From: Saprospirales bacterium GYS_P2D
GTDB taxonomy: Bacteria; Bacteroidota; Bacteroidia; Chitinophagales; Saprospiraceae
DNA length: 64,000 nucleotides
NCBI GenBank assembly: GCA_009833045.1
Contig: WUUP01000003.1
Span: 186,001-250,000, forward strand
Direction of reading: 5' to 3'
Shown: piece by piece, positions 26,574 to 37,600 of the stretch
Layout: each line of letters begins with the position of its first letter
Numbering within the stretch: the stretch's first letter is position 1
Made by a program: the position numbers and the translations under genes
Notes under the pieces: model-generated
Told to the model about the DNA's origin: nothing
Databases searched by the model: none
What the model saw: only the letters and a program-made list of their open reading frames with translations

Positions 26574-27410
26574 ATGAAACTCATCCAACCCATTGGCATA
26601 GACCCCGTCAAAGGATATAGATTTGGGAAATCACGAAGAGGTACCCCTCGAATGTGCTCTCAGCTATACCTCATCGATGGACTACTGATAGATACCGGTC
26701 ATGTGCATATGAGATCAGATATACTCGATATACTCAGTAATCATAGGATAGACCAGATCGTCCTGACACATCATCATGAGGATCATAGTGGCAATATCAA
26801 TCATGTCATCCGCCAACATGATGCCCCAGCATTCGCCTCAGCGCAGACTATAGAGCTCATGAAAGATCCTCCAAAAATCAGCTTCGCTCAACACCTCTCT
26901 TGGGGGAAATATGAGCCATCAGATCAGCTAAAGCCTATATCCAAACGTGTAGAGACAGATCACTACTCATTTGACGTGATCCCGGTACCCGGTCATGCTA
27001 CAGACATGATAGCCCTCCATGAGCCGGATGAGGGCTGGTTATTCGCTGGAGATCTATATGTATATCATCGGATCAAGTACTTCATGACTCCAGAGAGTAT
27101 GGCTGAGCAGATCAACTCCCTCAGAAGAGTAATCGCTTTAAATTTTGAGTATTTATTTTGCGGGCATCATCCCAAGCATGAGCGGGGCAAAGAAAAGCTA
27201 CAGAAGAAGTTACAGTTTCTCGAAGATTTTTACGGTCAGGTCAAGCATCACTATGAACAAGGCCTCTCGGCCCGAGCCATCATGAAAGAAATACAGCTCA
27301 AAGAATCTTGGAGCTCCTACATCCTCACTGGTGGTACTATCACAGCTATCAATATGGTCGAGTCCGTGATCCGTGACGAGCAAATACGTCTATCAAAAAG
27401 CCCCAAATAA
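26574..27410 (+). CDS. MBL-fold metallo-hydrolase
   Basis: A 278-residue metallo-beta-lactamase-fold protein. The HxHxDH metal motif is HHHEDH at residues 66-71, with further ligands in PVPGHATDMIALHEP, FAGDLYVYHR and FCGHHPKHERGKE. The C-terminal 60 residues form a helical winged-helix-like region (QGLSARAIMKEIQL). This layout is seen in LACTB2-like hydrolases. Substrate unknown; thioesters, lactones or nucleic acid are all possible. Cytoplasmic, monocistronic, ending at a shared hairpin terminator. Confidence 0.88.
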   Translation: MKLIQPIGIDPVKGYRFGKSRRGTPRMCSQLYLIDGLLIDTGHVHMRSDILDILSNHRIDQIVLTHHHEDHSGNINHVIRQHDAPAFASAQTIELMKDPPKISFAQHLSWGKYEPSDQLKPISKRVETDHYSFDVIPVPGHATDMIALHEPDEGWLFAGDLYVYHRIKYFMTPESMAEQINSLRRVIALNFEYLFCGHHPKHERGKEKLQKKLQFLEDFYGQVKHHYEQGLSARAIMKEIQLKESWSSYILTGGTITAINMVESVIRDEQIRLSKSPK

Positions 27411-27413
27411 AAA

Positions 27414-27442
27414 AGAGGAGAGCTTCGGAAGGGCTCTCCTCT
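27414..27442. terminator. Bidirectional terminator between MBL gene and susD
   Basis: AGAGGAGAGC (27414-27423) pairs with GCTCTCCTCT (27433-27442) in a perfect 10-bp stem with a 9-nt loop. T-rich sequence follows on the minus strand, and a shorter T run on the plus strand, so it can end both convergent transcripts. Confidence 0.8.
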
Positions 27443-27475
27443 GAGGAAATTTTAATAAAAACCGTATGAAATTCT

Positions 27476-29335
27476 TTAGTAGCCAGGATTTTGCTCGAGA
27501 GCAGGATTCCTGTTTATCTCATCACGACTGATCGGTCTGTAGTACATTTTGTTATTCCAGACACGAGTTTCGTTTTCTGTATTCTCAAATACTTGATACT
27601 CATAGTCATACACGTCCTCATCATAGAGATAAGGTACGTGTGGTGTAGCTCCAGGCTTGAGAGTAGCTACGACATTGATGGCTTGTATACCTCTGCCCAG
27701 CTCATCACCGAGCATCCATCTACGTCCATCATAAAATCTGTGCTCCTCATATACCAGCTCTACCCGACGCTCATTGCGGATGAGATCTCTGAGCTCATCA
27801 CCTGATGCCGTAGTTGCAGGTAGACCTGCTCTATATCTGATTTTATTGATCCATGATCTGGCCTCATCCTCTTGGCCGAGTGCCTGAGATGCCTCAGCAT
27901 AGCTCAGTACCATCTCCGTATATCTGATGAATGGCCATGGCACTGTCTGTGCTGCAGAAAAATCATCAGGCTTGCCTGGATCTGGATCGATAAACTTGCG
28001 AGTGTAGTAATGAGTACGAGAGCCGTTCCAGTTTTCGATGGCGGACTCACGAGTATCGACACCATTGATTAGGCCACCATTGCCATCATCATAGTATCCC
28101 GTCTGGATCTGATCTGCAGGCTCTATACCGGCCACATCTGATGGACGAGGCTTCCAGTCAGCACCATCATATAGTACCGTAGCATAAAATCTCGGATCAC
28201 GATTAGTATATGGGGCAGCTGCATGCTCAGGATTGTCCCAGTCAAACTTTGACCCATCCATCATCTCATAGTCATCTACGAGTTGCTGGATTGGTGTATT
28301 ACCTGCCCAGTTGTGATATCCGTTTGGACCATTGTTGATACCATAGTTGATACCTCCCAGTGGCCATGCGTCTTCCTCAGTGAATTCTGCAGTATGCGTA
28401 CGCTCAAAGATCAGCTCTGATGCTGCGGCGGCATCTCCCATGGCACTTTCTCCACCCATAGATATTGATAGATAGTTTTGAGTACCCTCTTCTGCAGATA
28501 CAGGAGAGTTAAGATCGAGTTTGTAGCCTGATGTAGCATCGAGTACAGCTTTGGCAGCAGCCTGAGCAGCACTATATCGAGCCTCCTGCGAGCCTCCTTG
28601 GTATGCCCATAGCTCACCACCAGCACCGACAGCACCCGCCTTACCACTATCATGGAGATCACTCGCTGCATAGAGGAGTACTCTCGCTTTGAGCGCCATA
28701 GAGGCGATATCAGTGGCACGTCCAGGAGTATCTCCTTTGCCCGCTAATAATGCCGTAGCCTGATCGAGATCATTGACGATGAACTCGATAGTCTCTTGGA
28801 AGCTCGCTCTGGATACGGTGTAATCCTCGCCGAGCCCGTATGCCCGAGATATCAGTGGTACGCCACCATAGTTTCTCATCAACTGGTGATAGTAATATGC
28901 TCTCAAGAAATACGCCTCCCCGAGGAGTCTATCTCTTAATACGTCATCACTGAATGTAGAAGTAGGAAGATTTTCGATAGCGATATTCGCTTTTCGTATA
29001 GCAGAGTACATGCTACCCCACTCGTATGTCGGACTCATCCATGCTAATGCACCTGGATCTTCGAGCCCCTCTGTGAATGTATTGATGTTACGTCCTGCAT
29101 GAGTAAACATGGCCTCATCACTGATAGCAGCGAGCGCCTGCTCCTCAAATCCGCCATAGCCCAATGAGGCATAGACATTGAAAATAAATGCTTGAGATAG
29201 CGCTCCATCTGCCCATGTGGCATCACTGGAGATACGATCCTGCGGTGTAGTATTGAGGAAATCATTACTACACGACATCTGGACCAGCATCACCACTGCT
29301 AAAAGCGCCGAAAGAAAATATATAGATCTTCTCAT
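27476..29335 (-). CDS. SusD/RagB-family lipoprotein (second pair)
   Basis: A 619-residue lipoprotein with lipobox VMLVQMSCSN. SusD features are LNTTPQDRISSDATW, the RLLGEAYFLRAYYYHQLMRNYGG helix, EASQALGQEDEARSWINKIRYRAGL, and RNERRVELVYEEHRFYDGRRW, ending INRNPALEQNPGY. I chose the ATG at 29335 because it begins the signal peptide; the reading frame is open 48 bp further but without signal character. It follows its SusC by 28 bp and ends at a hairpin terminator. No CAZyme lies beside this pair, so the glycan cannot be named. Confidence 0.92.
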   Translation of the reverse strand: MRRSIYFLSALLAVVMLVQMSCSNDFLNTTPQDRISSDATWADGALSQAFIFNVYASLGYGGFEEQALAAISDEAMFTHAGRNINTFTEGLEDPGALAWMSPTYEWGSMYSAIRKANIAIENLPTSTFSDDVLRDRLLGEAYFLRAYYYHQLMRNYGGVPLISRAYGLGEDYTVSRASFQETIEFIVNDLDQATALLAGKGDTPGRATDIASMALKARVLLYAASDLHDSGKAGAVGAGGELWAYQGGSQEARYSAAQAAAKAVLDATSGYKLDLNSPVSAEEGTQNYLSISMGGESAMGDAAAASELIFERTHTAEFTEEDAWPLGGINYGINNGPNGYHNWAGNTPIQQLVDDYEMMDGSKFDWDNPEHAAAPYTNRDPRFYATVLYDGADWKPRPSDVAGIEPADQIQTGYYDDGNGGLINGVDTRESAIENWNGSRTHYYTRKFIDPDPGKPDDFSAAQTVPWPFIRYTEMVLSYAEASQALGQEDEARSWINKIRYRAGLPATTASGDELRDLIRNERRVELVYEEHRFYDGRRWMLGDELGRGIQAINVVATLKPGATPHVPYLYDEDVYDYEYQVFENTENETRVWNNKMYYRPISRDEINRNPALEQNPGY

Positions 29336-29363
29336 AATGTTTTTGCTTGTGTTAATTAATGAT

Positions 29364-32300
29364 TTAGAATGTGATATTGACACCCGTATTGATGACTCTC
29401 ATCTGCGGATAGTACGTACCTGCCTCATTTTCTGACTCAGGGTCAAAAATGCCTGACTTGTCAAAAGTGAGGAGGTTTAGCCCATTCAGATAGATACGCA
29501 TTCCTTGGATCTTAGCTTTCTCCAGAGCACCATTTTTCAATGTATAGCCGAGTTCTAAGTTTTTGAGTCTCAAATAATCTCTGTCCAATAGGTAGTATGT
29601 ATTGTTGCCATAAGGCCCACCAGTGAAGTAAGTATCACCTCTACTCGCCAGTCTCGGATGCTCACTGCTTGGTGCATCTATACTCCAGCGATTTTCATAC
29701 TGATAGCTGAGATAGTTTCCGATATCTCCTGACTCTGTAGCCAGCCTGAATCTGGATCCTGTAGCTCCCTGTAAGAGGAGAGACACATCAAATGCCTTAT
29801 AGGTAGCTCCGAATGTCATACCAAAAGAAAACTTAGGTGTAGCGTTTTCGTCCAGTCTGATCTGATCATCAGCATTGATAGCTCCATCACCATTGATATC
29901 CTTAAACTTCATATCTCCTGGGATCAGCTGACCTGTCACAGCGCTATAGTCGAGTGTATTAGCCTCGATATCCGCCTGATCAAGGAATGCTCCATCTGAC
30001 TCATAGACTAAGAATGCTCCGATCGGCTTTCCTTCTTGACGCTGATACTCTGGAGCTCCAGGGATCTCATCCATGAAGATCACTTCATTTTTAGCGTAGC
30101 CCCCGTTGAATCCAATATTGTATCTGAAGTCGCTATTCACCGATTTATTATAGGATAAGTTGTACTCAAATCCGGCGTTCTTCACCTGACCTGCATTCAC
30201 AGGAGGTAGTAGCTCACTGATACCTGACGACGCAGGAGTAGAGCCAGACTCCTGAATTAGGATCTGTGATCTATTATTATTGAAATATTCGAGACTGACG
30301 TCAAGATTGCCAAACAAGGTAAGATCTATACCAAAGTTGTAATTCTCTGCACGCTCCCATGTGAAATTAGGATTAGCTAATACGAGCTCTCTTAGTGTAT
30401 TCTGCACACTTCCGTTGATCGGATATCTGCCGAAACCGAAAGTAGATAAGAAGGCATACTCCTGTAGCTCATCATTAAAGAATACTTGATCATTACCCAT
30501 CTGTCCATACGAGAATCTGAGCTTCATACGATCCACTCCTTTCACATCAAACCAATCTTCGCTTGACGCATTCCATCCTAACAAGACTCCTGGGAAGAAT
30601 CCAAATCTGCTATCTTCAGGGAATATGTACGAACCATCATATCTCCAGATAAACTCTGCGAGATATTTCTCTTTATAGTTGTACTCGACTCTACCGTAGT
30701 AGCCCAGTCTCGCTCTGTCATAGGCACTACCAAAGGTCTCCTGACCTGTCGCCGATCCAGCAAATAACTGAGGGATTGCTGAAGACAAGAAGTCTCTTCT
30801 AAATGCTGAGAAAAGATTCCCGTTGAAAGTCTCACGAGTCACACCTGCCATCGTATTGAGCGAGTGACCATCTCCAAAACCAGTACTGTATCGTAAGATT
30901 GCTGAGAGGTTCGTATTGAGTACATTCTCATAGGACTGTCTCAGATCTGGACTTTTAAAGACAGATCTTACCGCACCCTCGAGTAGTGGAGTCACTCCAT
31001 CCTCCTCATATGACTGACGATCCCAGAAATAAAGCATCCATGGAGTACGCCATGTAGTCGATGACTCATTAGTACGATCCACTGATCCTGATAGACTGAG
31101 TGTGAGTCCCTCTATCCATGGATTAGAGATATCTACTCCACCATTGATCTGAGTGAGATCGGCAGGATTATCCACATATCCGGTGGCATTCGTCGTGATT
31201 ACTACTGGATTTTGACCATTTTCTATATCTGGGCCTGGTAGTCCATTTGGCCATACTGCTGGTTCTGTAGGTCGCCCTCTCATGAGCATACGAAATATCG
31301 CTCCCGCTGACTCGGTAGGATAGTTACGATCCTCACGACGGGATACGATACCCATATTTACTTTAAAGTATTCATTGATCTCCGAGTCTAAGTTGACACG
31401 GAAATTGTACTGCTTATAGTTAGTCGCACTATTTTTATAGATACCATCTTGGAATATGTATCCCAATGAACCAAAGTATCTGAATTTCTCAGATCCACCT
31501 GAGATACTTAGGTTATGATTATTCTGCGGTGTCCAAGTACGAAAAGCATCTCCAAACCAATCTGAATCAGGATATCCCCATGGATCGCTCCCTTCGCCGT
31601 GTAGACGTACGGCCTCTGGGCTGAAGTTAGCATTAAGGCTCCCTACACCAGGTGTCGGAGAGTCATAGGAGCCCGTCGTACGGATACTTTGAGAGGCTGC
31701 TTGCCACTCATCTACTGGTATAGACTGATAGATCGGCAGCTCATTGATGATCTCAGCATACTGAGTAGCACTCGCCATATCAGGGATCACTGTAGGCTGT
31801 GACCATCCTTGATTGAAGTCATAGGATATGGTCGGCTTACCCTGTGCGCCCCGCTTAGTCGTGATGATGATAGCACCATTGGCCGCTCGAGCTCCATAGA
31901 TGGCAGCAGATGCGTCCTTTAGCACAGAGATCGACTCTATATCTCTGGGATTGAGACGATTGAGCCCTCCCTCTCTGTCAGGGATACCATCGATGACGAT
32001 GAGTGGCTCACTATTCCCAAGGGTATTTTGACCCCGGATACGTAGACGAGCATCATCTGCACCTGGCTCTCCGCTGGTCTGTATCGCTACGAGTCCTGGT
32101 AAACGACCAGATAGAGATGCCGACATATTGACAGCAGGAGATTGAGTGATTTCTTTACCTTGGATGGCGGCGATGGCTCCCGTCACCGTTACTTTCTTTT
32201 GTGTACCATAAGCAGTGACGACTACTTCATCGAGTAGCTCTCCCTCCGCCATAGTCACATCGATCACATTTGTGGTACCTACAGTGACTTCCTTTGTATC

Positions 32301-32531
32301 ATAGCCAGTGAAGCTGTACACGAGTACGTCTCCTTCATTAGCATTGATAGAGTATGCCCCATCAAAATCTGTAATAGTACCTGTCGTGGAGTTTTTGATG
32401 ATGATATTCACTCCGATCAGTGGTTCTTGAGCGTCATCGGTCACGACTCCTGTCACGGTCATCTGACCGTGGAGCATGACGCTGCCCAAGACAAAAACGA
32501 ATAGCTTAAAAAGCTGGTAATTGTATTTCAT
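29364..32531 (-). CDS. SusC/RagA-family TonB-linked transporter (second pair)
   Basis: A 1055-residue outer-membrane transporter: signal peptide (LGSVMLHGQ), regulatory-like beta domain (VTGVVTDDAQEPLIGVNIII), TonB-box region (DEVVVTAYGTQKKVTVTGAI), plug with GRLPGLVAIQTSGEPG, PLIVIDGIPD and IYGARAANGAIIITTKRG, and a long barrel ending in MRVINTGVNITF. It pairs with the SusD gene 28 bp downstream. No LacI-type palindrome like that of the first pair is seen in the 100 bp upstream. It may share the upstream region with the T9SS cargo gene on the same strand. Confidence 0.92.
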   Translation of the reverse strand: MKYNYQLFKLFVFVLGSVMLHGQMTVTGVVTDDAQEPLIGVNIIIKNSTTGTITDFDGAYSINANEGDVLVYSFTGYDTKEVTVGTTNVIDVTMAEGELLDEVVVTAYGTQKKVTVTGAIAAIQGKEITQSPAVNMSASLSGRLPGLVAIQTSGEPGADDARLRIRGQNTLGNSEPLIVIDGIPDREGGLNRLNPRDIESISVLKDASAAIYGARAANGAIIITTKRGAQGKPTISYDFNQGWSQPTVIPDMASATQYAEIINELPIYQSIPVDEWQAASQSIRTTGSYDSPTPGVGSLNANFSPEAVRLHGEGSDPWGYPDSDWFGDAFRTWTPQNNHNLSISGGSEKFRYFGSLGYIFQDGIYKNSATNYKQYNFRVNLDSEINEYFKVNMGIVSRREDRNYPTESAGAIFRMLMRGRPTEPAVWPNGLPGPDIENGQNPVVITTNATGYVDNPADLTQINGGVDISNPWIEGLTLSLSGSVDRTNESSTTWRTPWMLYFWDRQSYEEDGVTPLLEGAVRSVFKSPDLRQSYENVLNTNLSAILRYSTGFGDGHSLNTMAGVTRETFNGNLFSAFRRDFLSSAIPQLFAGSATGQETFGSAYDRARLGYYGRVEYNYKEKYLAEFIWRYDGSYIFPEDSRFGFFPGVLLGWNASSEDWFDVKGVDRMKLRFSYGQMGNDQVFFNDELQEYAFLSTFGFGRYPINGSVQNTLRELVLANPNFTWERAENYNFGIDLTLFGNLDVSLEYFNNNRSQILIQESGSTPASSGISELLPPVNAGQVKNAGFEYNLSYNKSVNSDFRYNIGFNGGYAKNEVIFMDEIPGAPEYQRQEGKPIGAFLVYESDGAFLDQADIEANTLDYSAVTGQLIPGDMKFKDINGDGAINADDQIRLDENATPKFSFGMTFGATYKAFDVSLLLQGATGSRFRLATESGDIGNYLSYQYENRWSIDAPSSEHPRLASRGDTYFTGGPYGNNTYYLLDRDYLRLKNLELGYTLKNGALEKAKIQGMRIYLNGLNLLTFDKSGIFDPESENEAGTYYPQMRVINTGVNITF

Positions 32532-32634
32532 ACGCTTAATTAGATAGATTTGATGGACAATATAGGAATTTAGAATTCATACCAAAGTATCGTCGCCAAA
32601 TATTTTTTATTGGCAAAAGGTTTAAGTCAATGTA

Positions 32635-34560
32635 TTATTTCGTCCGCAAGACTGAGCCAAACATATATTCTGACACACTGTCATCTTTGTAGATCTTGAT
32701 TTGCCACATATAGGATCCTACATCGGCGGATTCGTCTGATATTTGACCGTCCCATGTACAGGGCGAATCAATAAAATCGCAAGCTAACTGCCTATGAATC
32801 AAGCCTCCCCATCGATCATAGATCTCAAGATCATAGCGTCCTGGGAAAGGAGCAAATACTTCAAATTTATCATTGATTTGATCACCATTTGGCGAGAAGG
32901 CTGTAGGCACATAGATATCTCCTGCATACTGTACTTCGACCCACATTTCAGCTTGCCATTCACACCCATTTTCATCTTTGGCTGTAGCCAAAAATCTACC
33001 ACTCGACGTGGGTTTGAAGGATATCAGATCAGAAACGGAGTCGATCTCAATGGCCCGATCGTCATATCCTCCGGTAATAGATACGATCTCTCCTCTACTC
33101 AGCTTAGGAGTCACCGATAGCTCCTCTCCAAACTCCACCATAGTATCTGCAGGCAATATGAGCTGATCTGGGCCTGGTAGCAGCTCTAAGCTAAAAGTAT
33201 CCCTCCGATAAAAACAATCTGAACTCATCTCTAAGACGTACTCCCCGACAGCTGTCACCGATAGTCTCTGCTCTCCGACTACATCGTCCCATCGATACTC
33301 CATATCAGCTATCGGTGCAGTCAGCTCAGCCGTCAGTCCGTCGCAGCTGATCTGGATCTGATCTTCTATCGAGAGCTCATCATCCATACCGATGACTATA
33401 GCACCAGTGCCATCAGTGTAGCCTTCTGTATCCGGATCATCACTCAGTAGTCGACGCTCCGGATACTGAGGAAAACAACATAACTCCGCCTGACTATCAA
33501 AATAGCCTGAGTACCCAATAGCCGGTCGCATGGTGACTCTGATCCGATTGACCCCAGTCTGAAAGACAATATTATTAATCCGTAAGACATGATCGGGAGC
33601 ATCATCGGGCAGCGTAAAAACAGCATTCGATGATATGTCTATTACTTCAAAGCCCACAGGGAAGGTATCTCTCAAAGCTATCCCTGTATAGCTCGATCCC
33701 AGATGATTGACAAATTCATATTCCACTTCAAACTCCGCACAGTCGGTCAAATAATCCCCCTCGATATGCTTATACAGAGCGGAGCGATATGGACAGGAGC
33801 AGCCATCAACATAGTCGGCCATTGGCCCTTGATATATAGGCATCAGCTCCCCTGTCAAGATATCGATCTCTATTAGTTTACCAGATTGGCTATAGCCAAA
33901 ATAATATCCCTCACTATCAAAAAACAATGCATCGATCTGCTCCGTGTTGTTCCGTCGAGGACTCACGACGGTAAACTGTCCATCTATACCAAACTGCACT
34001 AAGCGCCCAGAATTATTCTCGTAGCCATAGACTGCTCCACTTAGTGGATCTACACAAAGATCTCTCATATCTGAAGGCCCCGAAAACGAGATGTCATCTG
34101 CGATCACACGATAGTCCTCATACAGCTCTATCTCATAGAATATCTTAGCTCGCTCATAGCCATCCTCATAACCAATAGTGTAAAAAGATCGCCCATCAGG
34201 TGACAGCATAGCTGACCTGTAGACTAAAGTGCTATCCAGCTCTACATCAGCCATATGCTCCACCACGCCCATAGCACTGATCCGCACTAAAGAGATATTA
34301 TCTCCAATATCTAATGCCCATATATGACCATCCTGTGCACTATAAGCGATACCCGCTATCGCTACATCTGACAGAAGCGGTATCTCTCTCATGCTCACGA
34401 TACTCTCATCTCTGAGCACCTCATAGAGACGACTCCGCTGATCCCCCTCAGCATGCGTGCTCAGATACAGGTCGGCTGTACATCCAAAGCTCTGTCCATG
34501 ACTCCCTACCGAGATCAAAAGACAATAAATGCCAAAAAATATATGGACATAGAGCTTCAT
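32635..34560 (-). CDS. T9SS type B cargo protein (CHU_C domain)
   Basis: A 641-residue secreted protein. The signal peptide ends SVGSHGQ. Residues about 25-270 look like an SMP-30/NHL-type propeller (VDPLSGAVYGYENNSG, FFDSEGYYFGYSQSG), then a DUF11-like beta domain (FVNHLGSSYTGIALRDTFPVGFEV), an Ig-like part, and the C-terminal gliding-motility/CHU_C domain (YVPTAFSPNGDQINDKFEVF and IYDRWGGLIHRQ, ending YMFGSVLRTK). The type B domain directs export through the type IX secretion system and attachment at the surface. The function of the propeller is unknown. It is upstream of, and on the same strand as, susCD. Confidence 0.88.
   Translation of the reverse strand: MKLYVHIFFGIYCLLISVGSHGQSFGCTADLYLSTHAEGDQRSRLYEVLRDESIVSMREIPLLSDVAIAGIAYSAQDGHIWALDIGDNISLVRISAMGVVEHMADVELDSTLVYRSAMLSPDGRSFYTIGYEDGYERAKIFYEIELYEDYRVIADDISFSGPSDMRDLCVDPLSGAVYGYENNSGRLVQFGIDGQFTVVSPRRNNTEQIDALFFDSEGYYFGYSQSGKLIEIDILTGELMPIYQGPMADYVDGCSCPYRSALYKHIEGDYLTDCAEFEVEYEFVNHLGSSYTGIALRDTFPVGFEVIDISSNAVFTLPDDAPDHVLRINNIVFQTGVNRIRVTMRPAIGYSGYFDSQAELCCFPQYPERRLLSDDPDTEGYTDGTGAIVIGMDDELSIEDQIQISCDGLTAELTAPIADMEYRWDDVVGEQRLSVTAVGEYVLEMSSDCFYRRDTFSLELLPGPDQLILPADTMVEFGEELSVTPKLSRGEIVSITGGYDDRAIEIDSVSDLISFKPTSSGRFLATAKDENGCEWQAEMWVEVQYAGDIYVPTAFSPNGDQINDKFEVFAPFPGRYDLEIYDRWGGLIHRQLACDFIDSPCTWDGQISDESADVGSYMWQIKIYKDDSVSEYMFGSVLRTK
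33886..33899. repeat. 14-bp palindrome TTGGCTATAGCCAA (in CDS)
   Basis: Second exact copy of the palindrome, inside the T9SS cargo gene where it codes for part of YFGYSQS. See the copy at 22329-22342. Confidence 0.45.
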
Positions 34561-34652
34561 GATTCTACTAATATAGTCTTTACTTTATGACCAAAATGAG
34601 CCAAAAAGGCAAAATCACCGAACAATAAACGGCAAGCCGATCTGCTCGCAAA

Positions 34653-37600
34653 ATGTATAAAAGACGCATGACCATCACCATATTCAGGCAATATTCAATT
34701 TTTTTAATCGCTATCGTAGGACTATTGGCCTGTAGCGACTCTACAGTCGATGATAGTCCTGCAGACGCCCTTTTTAAGCTATTGGACAGTCGTCAGACGG
34801 GCATCACCTTCTCTAATGATCTCGTCGAGGGACCTAATATGAATATCCTGATGTACGAGTATTTTTACAATGGAGGTGGTGTAGCGACCAGTGATCTCAA
34901 TGGAGATGGATACCTCGATCTATACTTTAGCTCTAATATGGGAGAGAATAAAATCTACCTCCACACTGGTGAAGAAGGCACTATAAGCTACCGAGATGTC
35001 AGCGATCAGACCACTGCCACTGGACGGCCAGGCCCCTGGAAGACAGGCGTCAATATAGTCGATATCAATGGTGATGGAGCCATGGATATCTACCTCTGCT
35101 ACTCAGGTACCCTCTCTCCTCAAAAGCGACGAAATCAACTCTACCTCCACAAAGGGAATAACGCCGATGGAATCCCTCAATATGAAGAACGAGCCTTGGC
35201 CTATGGCTTAGCAGGGACAGCCTACAGCAATCAGGCATACTTCTGGGACTACGATCGTGATGGAGATCTCGACATGCTCATGCTCAATCATAATCCAAAA
35301 AATCTGCCCATCCTGAATGAAGCTCAATCTCGATCTATGCTGCTTGAGCAAGATCCTCAGATGGGTGTCCGACTATACCAAAACAACAACAATAGATATA
35401 CCGACGTGACTGCCGCTGCTGGCATCAATGGATCCGCTCTCAGCTATGGACTGGCAATAGGCATCAGTGATATGAATGATGACGGATGGCCAGATTTCTA
35501 TGTGAGCAATGACTATCAAGTACCCGATTTTCTCTATCTCAATGATCAAGACGGTACTTTCTCAAATGCTATCGATCAGCTCGGACATACGAGCCAATTT
35601 TCTATGGGAAATGATATCGCTGATGTCAATCATGATGGCCTGCCTGATATCATCACGCTCGATATGCTACCTGCGGACCAAAAGCGCCAAAATCTACTAC
35701 TCGCCCCTGATGATTATTCTAAGTTCGACCTGAATGTCAGGAGTGACTTCGGTGAACAATACATGCGCAATATGCTCCACATCAATAATGGAGATGGCAG
35801 CTACTCTGAGGTCGGACAGCTGATGGGTATGTCCAATACCGACTGGAGCTGGTCATCCCTATCAGCAGATTTTGATCTCGATGGGTCGAATGATCTCTAT
35901 GTGACGAACGGCTATACTCGAGACTATACTAATCAGGACTTCATTAACTATATGGATGACTTCGTCCAGCGCAAAGGACGACTACAGCGAGAGGAGGTGC
36001 TCGAGATCATAGAGCATATGCCCGCATCCGACCTGTCCAATCATATGCTACAGGCCACAGGCGATATCGGCTACACGGATGTCACGAAAGCATGGGGCCT
36101 CGGTCAGACGGCTAATAGTAACGGGGCTATCTACGCAGATCTCGACAATGATGGCGACCTCGACATCATCACAAATAACATCAATAAAAAAGCATTCATC
36201 TATGAAAATAAAAGCGTCGATCGAGGTGCACAATATTTACAGATCTCCCTCAAGGGGAAAGCACCTAATACCCAAGCTATTGGCGCAAAAGTCTCGGTGA
36301 TCACTGATCAAAAAAGCTATCGCCAAGAACTCTATCCCGCACGAGGCTATCTCTCTGCGGTGACTCCTATATTGAATTTTGGTATACCCAATGGAACCTC
36401 AATCAAAGAAGTAAAAGTGCACTGGCCATCAGGTCAAGTCTCCTCCCTCAGCGATGTCAGTCCCAATCAACGGATCGCTATCGAAGAAGCCTCTGCAAAA
36501 GGCCCATCAGATCATACCATCAGCTCAAAGGAAACGATATACTCATCAGTAGAAAGCCCAATCAACTACAAGCATCCAGAACGTAAAAAGCGAGATTTTG
36601 ATAGGCAGCGACTGCTACTGTATGAGCTCAGCCATCAGGGTCCAGCGATGATATCTGGAGATATCAATGGCGATGGACGAGAAGATATCGTCATAGGAGG
36701 CGCTGCAGGACAGTCTACTCAGATCTTCCTACAGAGGGCAGATGGATCATACGCTACCCGAGCGAATGTCGCACTGGATAACACCAAGGCATCAGAGACT
36801 ACAGCTGTCACCCTCATAGATGTAGATGGTGATGGCGATCTCGATCTCTACGAGGCTCATGGAGGCTATCACGACTGGCAGCAGGATGACATAGCCCTCC
36901 AAGATCAACTCTACCTCAATGATGGTCTTGGCAGATATAGTCTCTCTTCAGGCGCACTCCCTGAGATGAAGATCAATAGTCAGGTGGTCTTGCCCATCGA
37001 TGCAAATAGTGATGGGCGTGTCGATTTATTCGTCGGAGGATATGGAGTCCCAGGACGATATCCTGAGTCACATCAGAGCCTCCTACTCATCAATGATGGA
37101 GCTGGCCAATACACAGACCAAACTAAAAACGTGGCACCTGCGATCGCATCACTGCATCTCGTGACAGATGCCGTCACAGCTGACATAGATGCTGATGGCG
37201 ACCAAGACCTAATCGTCACCCAAGAATGGGGCTCGATACAGCTACTGATCAACGATGATAAAGGACTGACTACCAGCGAAAAAGACCATTGGAGCCCTCA
37301 GCTCACAGGGCTATGGCAAAGCATAGAAACAGAAGATCTAAACAATGATGGCATGCCTGACTTCATCATCGGAAACCTGGGTCTAAATACGCAACTCAAA
37401 GCATCATCGTCAGAGCCCATAGAGCTATACTATGATGACTATGATGACAATGGCTCCATAGACCCGATGATCACTTCCTACGTACAGGGAAAGCGATATC
37501 CATTCATGACACGTGGTGAGCTGCTCAATCAGCTGGCGCAGTATCGATCTACCTTCACTTCGTATGAGAGCTATGCGGAGGCGCAGCTCGAGGATTTACT

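Noticed and set aside
32595-32614. Terminator hairpin after the T9SS cargo gene
   Set aside because: GCCAA/TTGGC is only a 5-bp stem with a long AT loop, too weak to call.
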